In this document: piece by piece, positions 44,330 to 56,528 of the stretch | Numbering within the stretch: the first letter of the stretch is position 1 | Layout: each line of letters begins with the position of its first letter | DNA from: Heracleum sosnowskyi | Lineage: Eukaryota > Streptophyta > Magnoliopsida > Apiales > Apiaceae | Reading direction: 5' to 3' | DNA length: 64,000 bases | Assembly: GCA_030848705.1 (NCBI GenBank) | Contig: JAUIZM010000107.1 | Location: forward strand, 62,001-126,000 | Made by a program: the position numbers and the translations under genes | The notes under the pieces: generated by a model | What the model was told of the DNA's origin: nothing | What the model saw: only the letters and a program-made list of their open reading frames with translations | Databases searched by the model: none

Positions 44330-46355
44330 TGTAACACCCCCATCTATATCTAAATGAGGGGCTACTTATAAAACCATAAACCTGCAAACAGAGCACTAAA
44401 ATAATCTCTAAATAATAATTAAATAGTCTAATAATCTCCAAGATAATATTAAACCTCCAAAACAGTTCAAAACAATAAATACGAAAACCAAAATCTCTAA
44501 AATGATATTCAAGTCTAAATAATGATAGAAGTCTGCAAATCCTAATCAATGATATAAAGGGGTGGCTCTCCATCACACAGTCCCAGATCCCCCTAAGCAC
44601 CTGCCAGAAAAAGAATACAGCATGAGCCAATTGCCCAGTACGGATTTGGAATACAGTTTATAAAACATAAAACAGATGTTCATATTTGACAGTTTATAAT
44701 GAAACATTTATCTAAAAATAATTATGGCTGAAGCAACGAGGGGTTAGGATATTTCATACCGAGATCAGAACAGAATAGATACAAATACACACATCATAGG
44801 GTACCTAATGTGTGCAACAAACCGGCTAACGTGTACGGCATATACAACGTCACCGTCAAATCACAAATCACAAATCATAAATTCTGGGTGCACCCACGTA
44901 TCCTGAAACAAATATCAAATGCGCAAAAGCTCGCCTCCTGAGCTATCAGAACAGAAGGATACGCCATGACCAATCACACTGCCATGGAAGTGTCATGTCA
45001 CTGGTGCCGCAATGACATGGCTGTAGTACCCCTACAGCTGGTTAACTCGGTATACCCTATATCACTAAGGGTTCAAATATAATATTTCGCAATACTTTTA
45101 AATCACAGAACAGATATTCTCAATATTTTCAGCAGATATAAAATATACGCAATATCAGAAAATCGCAGAAACGGATATTTAAATATTTCAAACAGATTTA
45201 AATATATTTTTCAGAGTCAGAACAAATTTTCATATTCAAAATGATTAAAAACCAAACGAACGGATTTGAGATCAAAACGAATTTAATTTAAATATTACTA
45301 AGAGGAGTAGCGCTGAATAACAGAGGAGAGAATCCGTACCTCGAAAATTACCAATCTCAAACACTAACAACGTTAGCTTACACTCCCGACCTGCGACCTA
45401 ACACAAATTTATAATCTATAATTAATATACATTATTCAGTTAGCCTTGGCTAGTCACTTAGCCGTCAACACGCAAGCCTCATCAGTAATTTAGCATCCAT
45501 TATTAATAAGATATACAATACACTTAAACTAACTAACATGAACATGGCCGAGTGTACATAATTTAAATATAATAATATTAAATGAATTACTTATAAAATG
45601 CTTATTAGATAATTGACAAATACCTAAATAATGATAATTTAATATTAAACATGCACCCCTGGTTCAAGGTTTCGATATATAACATTAAAAAAAAACGGCA
45701 AAATGGTAGATTCTTGTAAAACAATAATTTAATATATATATATCATGATACTTAAAGCAAGTACGAGCCAGAGAATAAATAATTTTTTTTTTTTTTTTTT
45801 TTTTAAATATCGAATGCCATTGTTGAACCAAGTAAATCATATGGTATTTAATTATACATAAATACTCAATTAGCACTTAAAGTATAGATTACAAATATTA
45901 ATTATAATTCCAGAAAATAGCACATCAATATTACAAGCATAAGAAAGCAAATAATTGTAGACATGTGAATTGGCTTGCGAACAAAAGTAAAAGCATCAGG
46001 ATCAGTTAACAATCAATACATATAATAAACATCCTTCTTTAAACAAATTATGTAAAGACTGATGATGCTATACGTTACGAATAGGCTAACCTGTAATGAA
46101 GGTACTAGTCAAGAAAACGAGACGAATGATTCCTCTACTCCCCTGTTGCGGCTCCTATTATAGCCTCCACGCTAATGTTCTACTTTATATTTTTTTTAGG
46201 GCACTTAATAAATATATAGGCAGAGGTTACCGACTAGTACTAGAAGTACAATACGTCCTTACTCTTCTCTAAATAGTAGTTTATTTAATAACATGTTGTT
46301 TGTTTTTTTTTCTAATTACTAATATTAATATTAATATAAAATCACGTACATTACA
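44330..46355 (-). repeat. 5' LTR of RT3
   Basis: Copy of 37339-39367 with very few substitutions. Edges TG...CA and the flanking CTATA duplication are intact. Confidence 0.93.
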
Positions 46356-47678
46356 CTATAGCAATTTTCAATTCAAGAACAATTTAAAGATTGCTATCAT
46401 AACATGACAAGGGTTTTCAGAAAATCGCAAAGAATAGCGAACTAATGAAATAAGCTTTTAACCCAGCAGCCTCAAAAATCTGAACCAGGCTTCTTAACCA
46501 GCAACTTTAAAGCTCAGTAATTAAAATTTCATTAAATTTATTGAGTCAGAAAGATAATTGAAAGTTATTAAAGGTCTTATACAAAGCCAACCCTTAGTTC
46601 CAATAGAATTAAAGGAAATCTGAACTGTGCGTGCTGTTGCTGCTGTCAAGTTCAGATCGGCTTGTTTGCACAAGATTCTGCGAATTTAGCTAATAAACTG
46701 GACTTGACTCGATAACTCTAGCTCTTAAAGTTTGACCAACTAGTTTAAAGGATAAATGTCTGATAACATAACTAACATAACTAACATAAATGTCAGCAAG
46801 ATGTGAAGACAGTACGATCTGTACTACTAATATGAGGTACTCTAAGGTTACCACCGAGTTGTGGCAATCTTAGAATGCTTCTTGGACTGAAAATTGGTGT
46901 TGAGTTTTACGGTTGTGTGGGCTAGCATGTTCTGTTTGGACTCTGTAAGAATGACTCAAATGACTCTGAATCCTTGTTCAAGTCCAAAACCTGATTACAT
47001 TTCCACTATGTAACATAATTGTCTTTTGTTGCAGCAATATCGGATCCTATAGAGGAGTGTGAAGTAGCAGCAGTTGTTTGGCAAGTTGATAACATGTACA
47101 TAAGGTGTCATTCAAAGACTAGTAACAAGGTTTGCAGGGCTGCAAGTCTTCGTCATCCAAATACAATTTCCGTGAAGGGTGTCATTCAAAGGGCTGCGAG
47201 AATTCATCATCCAAATAGTTGAGGAACATTCGCCTCAAAATGGTGTCAATGTAAGAACAGTTTAACATGATTTGATCAGTAGTCTTAGAGCCTTCAATGC
47301 AGAAGAAACTCCGAGTCTTATATTGTTTCGGGTTCAAGATGAAATAAAATTTGAGTCATTTGAATCATCAATCGTTCTAATGGCTTGATCGTCAAACAAC
47401 TAAGTAATTTGGATTACCAGCATTGTGATTACTTTTGTGTCGGTTAAGAAAAAGAAGTTAGTCATGGATGGGACTACTGTTGCTTTTGACAGATACGGCC
47501 TACGGGTGATAAAAACAAGGAACAAAAAACAAAAAAATTTGCTTTTACAGTGAACAGTTGGGTCACATACAGTTCATGTATCACAAAGTAAAAGAAAAGT
47601 TCGTGGCAGTGGATAAAATCTCGTATTGACCCTAACTCAGGGTGACAAATTAAACATATATCGTATATATGTTTCATA
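46356..47678. other. Intergenic, no supported gene
   Basis: A short plus frame near 47030-47222 after TTGTTGCAG (ISDPIEECEVAAVVW) might be an exon fragment, but it has no recognisable domain. The rest is ordinary AT-rich spacer. Confidence 0.4.
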
Positions 47679-47685
47679 TATACTA

Positions 47686-48733
47686 TGGGTCCTGTCCCTG
47701 ATAATTGATTGTCAGATACCATTTATTTAACAATCTGTTCCTGAACCGTTGGATCAACATTTCGACGGTTAAGATTAAAAAAAAAAAATTTAATCACTCC
47801 TCGTATTTTTTCCGCGGAGCACTGTTCCTCCGCGGAAATTTATCACGGAGCCCTGTACCCACTCCGCGATAATTTTCCGAGGAGCTTCTTAAAGAAAGAT
47901 ATGTCCGGTGCTCATTCCCCAAACAACTAGGTAATGAAGGGCCAAGAAACGGACTAAGACAGGACTTCCTGATTAACATTTAAAATAATTGAGCATAACT
48001 AACTCTAATTTTTGTCTCTGATCAGCTAAATTAAATTTTAAATGTGCCCCTAATTAAGCAATTAAACTCAAAACTATACTATAAAATCTTCTATTTCTCT
48101 TATAATTTTTCTCCCGACTTCTTTATTACTCCCTCCGTCCTAGCAGGAAGTTAACATTTGAAATAGAAGGCTCGACACACATTTTAAAGCCCTTTTAAAG
48201 TATATTTCCTTTAATTGTTTTATTTATTTTTTTCTTCTGAATAAAAATTAAATGTTTGGATTTTTATTCAAAAAAGAAAAATTTTAAAAATAAATAATGG
48301 AACTATATTTTATAGAAGTCTTAAAATGCGTGTCGATCCCTCTATTTCAAATGTTAACAAATGGATGGGAAGGAGGGAGTAACTTATTAGTCAACTCATG
48401 TACTTGTTCATTTTATTCAACCAAAATTAGGTCTCCAACCTGACTTTTCTGCTTGGAAATATGTAACCAAACAAATGAAGAAAGTCAACGATGAATCTAA
48501 AATGACCAGAACGTATAGATCAAAGGGGAGTTAATCAAGAAGCTCCGAGGAAAATTATCGCGGAGCGGGTACAGGGCTCCGCGATAAATTTCCGTGGAGG
48601 AAGAGTGCTCCGCGGAAAAAATACGCGGAGTGACTAATTTTTTTTTTTTTTTTTTAATCTTAACCGTCGAAATGTTGATCCAACGGTTCAGGAACAGATT
48701 GTTAAATAAATGGTCCCTGACAACCAGGACCCA
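47686..48733. mobile_element. MULE-like MITE with ~200-bp GC-hairpin arms, holding a Stowaway
   Basis: The left arm (47686 to about 47890, TGGGTCCTG...) and right arm (about 48537-48733, ...CAGGACCCA) are reverse complements. Each contains CCGCGGAGC, CTCCGCGATAATTTTCC and a poly(A)/(T) tract. The flanking direct repeat is TATACTA on both sides (47679-47685 and 48734-48740). The interior is disrupted by the Stowaway at 48129. Without it the element is about 800 bp and non-coding. Confidence 0.72.
48129..48379. mobile_element. Stowaway-type MITE
   Basis: Ends CTCCCTCCGTCCTAGCAG and GGAAGGAGGGAG, flanked by TA. Inserted inside the MULE-like MITE. Confidence 0.85.
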
Positions 48734-48743
48734 TATACTATAT

Positions 48744-49882
48744 ACAGCTTAAAACCCACACAGATTGTTTTAAGTAGTTTTTTTTATGTTATACTTCCTC
48801 TGTCCCATCCATTTCTATACAGTTTCTATTTTGGATGTCTCTCTCATTTCTATACATTCCAAAAATAGTAAATTTTAATAATATAAAATACTATTACACC
48901 TATTACTTTTCTCCTTCTATAAAAATATAAACACTATTACACCTACTACTTTCCTCCACTATCTCAAATCTATTATTAAATATTAATAGGTCCCGCCACT
49001 TTACCCACTTTTCATCTTACTTTACTCATTTTTTATACATTTTCTTGGTCTCCGTGTCCGAATACAATGCATATAATTCCATGTCAAATAGGGAGTAAAC
49101 ATGTCAAAATAGGTAAACTTTTTAAAAAATTAAAGCATTAAAATAGGTTTCAAAATAAATAATTATTGGTTTACCCGTGCTATTTTCGGAAAAGGAAGAG
49201 TTTTAGCAAGTAAAAATATAATTAAAATAGTGTTACCCTGATATTTTGGGAAGGGGCGGTTAATAAGTAAAAATAAAAAAGGTAACATGTTTCAGTTAAA
49301 AAAGGTAATTGGCCGTTTAAAATAAATAATTATAAGTTTACTCGTGATATTTTTGAAAAAGGGGGATTTTAGTAAGTAAAAATAGAAAAGTTAACATGTT
49401 TTAGTTAAGAAAGGTAATTGCCCGTTTAAAATAAATAATTTTGGGTTTATCCGTGATCTTTTTGGAAACGGGGGGTTTTAGTAAGTAAAAATAGAAAAAA
49501 TAACATGTTTTAGTTAAAAAAGGTAATTGCTCGTTTAAAATAAATAATTATGGGTTTACCCGTGATCTTTTTGGAAAAACAGGGGTTTTGGTAAGTAAAA
49601 ATAGAAAAATTAACTTGTTTTAGTTAAAAAATGTAACTACCTATGATATTTTTGTGATATTTTTGGAAAATTAGGAAATTTTGTTAGAAAAAATATAAAA
49701 GATAACATGTTTTAGCTGAAAAAGGTAATATGTTATAAATATGTCTTATTATTTAATAATATTTTTTATTAATAAGTAAAGGTAATTAAGTAAAATCACG
49801 AAGTACCAAAAAAGAGTTACCAAAAAAGAGGTACCGTACCGACCAAACATTTAATGTTTCGTCTATTATATTATAGTATAGA
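48744..49882 (-). mobile_element. Helitron A-family copy, split by a Stowaway
   Basis: The minus-strand 5' end at 49882 is TCTATACTATAATATAATAGACG, preceded by A. The 3' end near 48744 is degenerate (GGGTTTTAAGCTGT). The body from about 49100 to 49740 consists of roughly five tandem ~110-bp units containing CCGTGATATTTTTGGAAAA, TTTTAGTAAGTAAAAATAGA and AACATGTTTTAGTTAAAAAA. The same units occur in Helitron A at 12960-14000. No transposase. Confidence 0.65.
48794..49095. mobile_element. Stowaway-type MITE
   Basis: Ends CTTCCTCTGTCCCATCC and a decayed right end AATAGGGAG, with TA on both sides. Related internally to 49971-50284 (ACTATTACACC, TCCACTATCTC). Confidence 0.8.
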
Positions 49883-49970
49883 TATATGAGATTATATATG
49901 TTCTGCAACAATAATCTTGCAAAATATAATATTTTGTCAATTGTATTATATGAAAATCATTATATATGTA

Positions 49971-50284
49971 CTCCCTCCGTCCCAATAATTTCTATACACT
50001 TTTCATTTTGGGATGTCCCAATCAATTCTATACATTCCAAAAATAGTAACTTTTAATAATATAAAACACTATTACACCCACTACTTTTTCCACTATCTCT
50101 ATTCTATAATAATATAAAACACTATTACACCCACTATTTTTCTCCACTATCTCAAATATATTATTAAATATTGATAGGTCCCACCACTTTACCCACTTTT
50201 CATCTAATTTTACTCATTTTTTATATCTTTTCTTAATCTCCGTGCCCCAGTCCCAGTGTATACAATTCACTGGGACGGAGGGAG
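49971..50284. mobile_element. Stowaway-type MITE
   Basis: CTCCCTCCGTCCCAATAAT ... CACTGGGACGGAGGGAG, TA duplication at both edges. Contains an internal duplication of AATATAAAACACTATTACAC. Confidence 0.92.
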
Positions 50285-50850
50285 TAATATATATATATGA
50301 AAAATATAGTACATAGTATTTTTGAATTTATAATAAATATCAAATTAAGTATAAAAGATAATTTATTTTATTTAAAATAAATTATATTTTAATTAAAGAA
50401 AGTAGCCAACTAACTATTATTATTTTATTATAATTTTTGTGAGAGAAATTTGGTAATAACACCTCGAGAGAATATCGCTGGAATAACTGATTTATCTTTG
50501 ATTATCGGACGTAGTTGCAGGTTCACACGTCCACAGCTTCAGGTACGACTTTTAGAGCTTCAGCTGCAGCTGCCAGAGCAGGTAGAGAAATATGGTGTTT
50601 TTGGGACTGAGTTTGCTAGGTTTTCGGGCAACAAGGTCGGAATAATCCCTCCTTGACCGATCCCAGCTTCCGGAAATATGTATTGCTCAAGTGCTTCTAC
50701 ATAATTCTTGTTGAATAAAGTGAGATTCCAACTCTTGCAAAGTGCCTACATATCTTATATTTATAGGAATCAAGTCTCATGTAGTTCTTAGGTTTTGGGC
50801 TCTTTTACTTGATGATTAAACCACGGTTTGATAAGTATTAACAGAGTTTC
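50285..50850. other. Spacer without supported gene
   Basis: A 68-codon open frame (50450-50656) has low similarity to anything I know. Composition changes from AT-rich to balanced at about 50440. Confidence 0.4.
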
Positions 50851-50890
50851 GAGCTTATTATTCCCAGAACAATGCAACCTAGATTGTAGA

Positions 50891-50907
50891 GGGGGGGGGG
50901 GGGGGGG
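50891..50907 (+). repeat. (G)17 homopolymer in a hairpin loop
   Basis: Flanked by AGATTGTA (50881-50888) and TACAATCT (50913-50920), which pair perfectly. Confidence 0.9.
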
Positions 50908-53389
50908 TTGAATACAATCTAGTTAATTTTACAAAACTTTTTCAAACTTTTTACAGTATGAATATATGTGTTAATATATGTGTTGGTAAATTAACTAAGA
51001 ATTGAGACAAGCCATGAACATAAATGAATTCTTCGAGTTAAAAAGGAATGCATGAGAGCTCAATACACCATAGATCACATATTGCAACAACACAAATATA
51101 TTGCCTTAAGGCCTATATTTGTTGCAATAGATTTTATTGCAACGAATGTGCAAAATTTCAGCGTTGCATCCGCCTCTGTTGCAGTAGAGCCATTTAGCAA
51201 CGATTTCAGCACCATACAGCAACATTAAAAATCATTGCAATAAAGACATGTAGGTTTTATAGTCTTCAGCAACGTTTAAAAATCATTGCAGTAGCAAATG
51301 ACTGGAAAACAAATCACTTTAAGGCATCAAATATTAGTCCAATTGCAATGAATTTTTTAGACTAATCGCAGTAGTTTATGCCATTATTGCAATAATTTTA
51401 TAGCAGTTGTAACATTTATTTGTAACATATTTGGACACAATTGCAACAATTTATAAAAATAAAGGCGAATGGTTCCCTTTAAAATACATCTAGCCAGGCA
51501 TAAAAGCCACAAATCAATGCAAAACCAAGCATAAATATCATTTCATTGAAATTACTATTTACCAAAAATTCACAAGTAGCAACAACGTCGTCCTCGAAAC
51601 CATCCAAAAGATAAGTCAAAACAAAACGACAAAGTCCTATCTTCCTAACTGATTCGTACAATACATAATAAACCTAAAGTATACAACTGATGAGTACAAT
51701 ACAACATTGATGCGAGTAACTAATACGGTTGAACGAGAACTGTAACGTTTGAAGGGTAACATCCAGCCGAAGAATATGTACACCTAGAGCATAGATGTAG
51801 CCAAAGTTTTCCATCACCTGCCAGCCACCTAAAAAATAAAATTAATTATAAAGAATTACAAAAAATTCTGAGATACTACAGAAAAGTCGACATTGATTGT
51901 TTTGGGATCTATGATAGGACAATTATTAGTTATAAGGGCAAAGAAATATTATTGTACCACAGAGTGTCAGTAATTGATTTAGGTCTTGAATGGAGCAGTG
52001 ATGACTTCATAAAGATATAATAAAAGCGAGCGTATAAAAGCTTCAAAGAACATGCAAAATAATAATTCTTTAGCATACTATTTACCACAGAGTAGCCATA
52101 TCACATATTTTTAGTCTTGGAAATATTATGGATACCTGCTATGTAATGTTCAAAGACAAAGAATACCTGTGATGTTACACAGTTGTCCCACTCTGTCCAG
52201 TGTATTAACCGTCGCCGAACGTTGCATTTTCTCACATCAACTAGTAATGTAAGTGACTGCAGAGAGACTAAACCCATGCTCTGTAGAACCATTCATCAGT
52301 TAGATCCATGCAAGGCACACAAAACTACCTAGCATACAGATCCATTTTATAAAAAACGATGAAATTCATCTTTCACAATATCAAAAACTGATGTTAAAGA
52401 TATAAGGATCAACTGTTATGTCAATGCTATAAGGATCAAAAGCTGATGTTAAAGATATAAGGATCCATGACCGTAGAATTTTAATCTGATATGATTAATT
52501 CAGGAAGCAAGGGATAAACAAAGAGGTTTCCTAAACAGGTGGTTTGTTGATAACTAAAAAATTGTTGCTTTGACAGGTTCAGGTAAGCCCCAACATTTAA
52601 AATGTTACATTGTGGGAATGGCTGAGATTGGATTCTTTACTATGGCTACAACATGGCTGAGTTCTGAAAGGATGACAGGTCCGGTGGTGAGTCGAGATTA
52701 AAGACATGAGGATTCTTGTTCCTAATTAAGAAAGATTTTCATTTAGCAGTAGCTTCATAAGAGCAGATCAATGAGCAGATCATTCAATTATTATTAATTT
52801 TAGAGTGACAAGAAAAGAAAAAGAAGGTTTACCTTGGTCCTCTTTCAATAAGTTTACCATATTATTATTAATTTTAAAAATACTGAGAATCATCCTCCGT
52901 ATCATGCATGACAGTTTAGTGTATAATATCAAGTTAACTAATAATTATCTAAGATCTAAGAGAATCTCCAGATTTAATTACTGTAAAGATGTGATACAAG
53001 TTAAACATTTTAAGAAACTTACGCATCATCTTCCTGCACTTGTGTCCTGCATATCTTATCCAGTTGACTAAAACTACAGGTTAAATGCCTTCGACAGAAA
53101 ATCATCCAGTCGACGACTAAAGACAAATTGTTAGCAATCAAGTGAAATTAAAGTGTGTTAGAAATAGTCAATGAACTCAGTATTCAGAAGCAAATGCACA
53201 CTGAGAACATATACCATATTTACAGGCAAATAGTACTATCAACGAAGAACGAACCATGTAACTTGGGAAATGTAGATAGCAGAACAATTCTAAATTGCCA
53301 AGCATCTGAATTATGTTCATAACAATCCATTGCTAAGGTAGATTCAGATGAGATAAAGAAGTATTGCAGGGAAAAAAAAGATGTACCTC

Positions 53390-53600
53390 TTTTTCGTTTT
53401 CCTTTTCACCTGTGCTAGTTCAGTACTATCCCCCCAGTTGAGCTTAACAAGACTTTCCAGACATATATGGGTTTTCCAAAAGTTAGGAATGACAAATCTT
53501 TTACTGACCTCTTCTAGTTCAAGGTCATACCAAGGAATCTGTCCACCACTTTTCTATAGAAGGACTTCCTTACCACTGTCTGAATATGCCATAGCTTTGA
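53390..53600 (-). pseudogene. Captured C-terminal fragment of an F-box-associated protein
   Basis: The minus strand encodes AYSDSGKEVLL, then TAG where Glu is expected, then KSGGQIPWYDLELEEVSK and HICLESLVKLN, ending in a Lys/Arg-rich tail. This is the typical end of plant F-box-associated domains (GKEVLL..WYDL...ESLV). It is the same superfamily as 27374-28674 but clearly a different member. It lies within the TIR transposon. Confidence 0.55.
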
Positions 53601-54519
53601 GTTGCATAAACCGAATACCAACATTCTGTTCAACAGACAATATCTTGCTTCACGACTTCTTCACACCATATTTCTCTATATGCACTTAATCTTGCAAACT
53701 GAAAATTTTTATGCACTTAAACTTACAAACTGTTCGTCGCTACTTTTGTTGTAGAAACTAATAGCTACTTAGTATAACTAACAGTCAACTTGATTAACAA
53801 CAAAAGAAAAAAGAGACTCAGACGGAAAATATAGAAATCTAACAGACACAGAGATCAAGTACTAGATATTTTGAGTTCCTTCCTGGTTCTTTCTTTTCAA
53901 CTTCAAGAGCATGAAGAATAACATTTGTTCTGTGTGCATACTTCACAAGTAGGGGTTGTGCTTCTATCAAGTTTTGTGTCTTAGCTTTTGGTTTCTAATG
54001 ATAATTTGCCCATAAAAAACTGCATTAAAGATTTAATTAGTTTACCAATCTGTCTGATAATAGCTTATCATTTCACAATAATATATATATTATAACCATA
54101 TGAGGTCTTAACTAAGTAGGCACGCGGTGAAGAACAACAGTCTCAACAGTGAGACCAGGCCCAAAACCAAACAGAACACCCCAATCAACATCACACTATC
54201 AAACACTGATCACTTAACAATGTAGAACAAACAAACACGAAAACTCACAATCAGGACCCCAAACAGTGCATTCATATTTCAATATCTTTTGCGAATACAC
54301 GTATCTATATACCCTTAAACACAAAACTAACACAGAGCCAAACAAAATCCCTAATGTAAAACCCCTAATTCTAAAAATCAACTTAAACAAAATCTCAATT
54401 CAACCCTAATTAAAAATTAACCATATAAATTGATTTTTAAAATAGCACAAATTAACAATTAAACCCTAATTGATACATCTAAAATCTATTTTAAAATTGA
54501 TTTGGGGAAAGAAGAAACC

Positions 54520-54680
54520 TTTGTCGAGCTCGAGTGTTCTTTGATTTTGAATTTTTGAGCTTGAGTTTTCGAGCTTTGAGTGTTCTTAGGGCTTCAATCT
54601 TCAAGATTCAATTTCTCTCTATCGCCTCCTCTCTCTCTCGCTTGTCTCTGTGTCTGAGTGTTTTTTTAGTGAAAATGTTT
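54520..54680 (-). promoter_or_regulatory. Leader-like first exon and donor within the transposon
   Basis: The minus strand has a CT/GA-rich leader (GAGAGAGAGGAGGCG), then GAATCTTGAAGATTGAAGCC, ending CGACAAAG followed by GTTTCTTC, which looks like a 5' UTR with a splice donor. Inferred from composition only. Confidence 0.35.
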
Positions 54681-56528
54681 TAGTCAAATGTCAGGGTTAG
54701 TGTTAGAAAGCCCGGGCAAAATAATTTGGCAAGCCCGCTTCTTATTTTTTAATGTAGCCCGCCAAAGTTTTACACCAAAATCTTGAACTTATGGTAACGT
54801 TTATTTATATTCATTGCAATAAAATTCAGTTTTTGCAAAACTGAAATTCAATTGTAACGATATTAAAAATCATTACTATAGTTGTAAACTTGTCAAAACT
54901 TGTCATTAAATAGCAACGATTTTTAAGCAATTTTTCATTGCGCGTTGCAATAGGCGATCTATGTTGTACAAACAGACTTTTTAAACTTTTCAGGTGGGTT
55001 ATTCGGAAAAAGCCCACCTGAGGTGTATATTGGAAGAATTCTCTGGTTTTGTTTTTCAACAAACTCCAGCTGCTTACACAGATGATGAAAGAGAGCCTAA
55101 GTGTTTTACTTCCAGCTTTGTGCTCTCTTCACACACATTTCTATGCTACTCCACACAGTCTTATATACATCGACTGTGTGTTACAAACAAAACCTACAAT
55201 ATAATAAAATATTACATTTTGGTTCTGCTTGATCACATGCTCGTCTCAGAAACTATCCTATTCGGGAAATGCCTTGGCTAGCATCACAGATAAACTTGTA
55301 TAATCCCAAATGGTGCTTTCTAATTGAGTGTGCTGCTCTCTTCGAAAATTACTAAGTCCATGCAATTGACCTAGCTTCTAAGCCCATGTGACATCTGTAT
55401 GAAAGAGACCTCTCCTTGGTTACCCAACTGTCAAGTCACTATCAGCTGAGATAAGTGAACAAGTAGTACAAAACATGGGTCTTCATGCTTGTCAAGCTTT
55501 TCCTTTGTGTCCAGTTAGAAGTTAAACTTCTAGGTAGCTACCTTAACTCTTATTTTTCCATCGAGACATAAAAGACAATAGATGACTTCACATTTCACTT
55601 ATAGGAATTTGAGTCTTCGAATATTTACAATTTTGACTCCCTATTCCATACATCTTTTGCATAGTTATCCAGCATCTTTTAGTTCCGGGTGTGTAATGAT
55701 GATCTCTGAGACTGTCCTCCATTCAACCTACTAAATAAAGGAAACCTTCAAAAGATTCCGTTACATAGATTTGTTTTCCATGTTGAATGAGATGAACATC
55801 AATATGCGTATTAATTCCATATCCATAGACTACCATTTTACGTCAATTATCCGTAGAAAGGTAATCTCAGAATATCCGTAGAAGTAATATTCCATAACTG
55901 TATCCATAGATGAGACATGACATTCTTGACTGCATCCATAGATAGACCATGACCTCCTTAACTGCATCCATAGATAAAACATGACATCCTCAGTCGTATC
56001 TGTAGATAGACTTCGTTCAGCTCTTGTCCTTAGAAGTGATGTCTTTAGCTTTTATCCGTAGATGAGATAAGACGTTCCTGGCTTCTATCCGTTGATGAGA
56101 TAAGATGTCCTCAACTTCTATCCGTTGATGGCATATGATGTTTTCAGCTTGTATCCGTAGATGAAATAAGATTTCATAGCTTGATCCGTAGAATGGATAC
56201 ACTTAGCTTCATCTTCAGATAAAACATCTTGTCATCTTTATTGATTCACCATTACTGAGTTGAATAGGCATACTTACCACTGAAACACTTGGTGCTTGAT
56301 TAGACGTCCGTTGGCTTGCTTTTGAATTGCTTCCTAACTTGAAGACAGAATATCCTCCAATCATTTGATGTGGCTTTTAGACCTTGGATAGATAAAGTGC
56401 CTTCTAGTTAGCTTCCTGATTTATCAGCTTCTGTGAACTAGCTTTCTGACAATCAGCTTCAGTGTCAAGATCAAATTCTTGTCTTGAGCATTTTGTTATC
56501 ATCATTCCAAATGTACCCTAACAGAGCT

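Larger units (their letters stand above)
37339..46355 (-). mobile_element. Complete young Ty3/Gypsy chromovirus (Tekay/Del-like), RT3
   Basis: A 9.0-kb element on the minus strand, with 2.0-kb LTRs at 37339-39367 (3') and 44330-46355 (5') and 5-bp target duplication CTATA (37334-37338 and 46356-46360). It has a tRNA-iMet-type PBS, a PPT and one uninterrupted gag-pol frame ending in a chromodomain. The LTRs differ mainly in short A/T and AT-repeat lengths and a few bases (for example 37790 versus 44775), so insertion was recent. Every part needed for autonomous transposition appears present. Confidence 0.95.
51064..54968. mobile_element. 3.9-kb TIR transposon (CACTA-like?) inside the solo LTR
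   Basis: Ends TACACCATAGATCACATATT and the reverse complement of TACAACATAGATCGCCTATT, flanked by CAA on both sides (3-bp duplication). The subterminal regions (51080-51450 and 54790-54960) are full of GCAACGATTTTTAA/TTGCAACG motifs in both orientations, as in CACTA elements, though the terminal CACTA itself is absent. The interior has a minus-strand leader-like region and an F-box gene fragment. No transposase found. Confidence 0.62.
50856..56523 (-). repeat. Solo LTR of a Sirevirus-like element, interrupted by a transposon
   Basis: Edges TATTATTCCC (an altered TG) and TACCCTAACA are flanked by the direct repeat GAGCT (50851-50855 and 56524-56528). There is no PBS on one side and no PPT on the other, so this is a solo LTR left by recombination. 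A (G)17 run with flanking complementary AGATTGTA/TACAATCT is 27 bp inside the left edge, as in the Sirevirus LTR at 62619. An ATCCGTAGATGAGA array lies at about 55840-56200. Without the insert (51064-54968) the LTR is about 1.76 kb. Orientation is inferred from the G-run end. Confidence 0.65.

Noticed and set aside
46850..47222. Lectin (B) chain of a type 2 RIP downstream of the RIP gene
   Set aside because: The short frame there has no QxW-type lectin motifs and is separated by transposons, so the RIP gene is treated as type 1-like.
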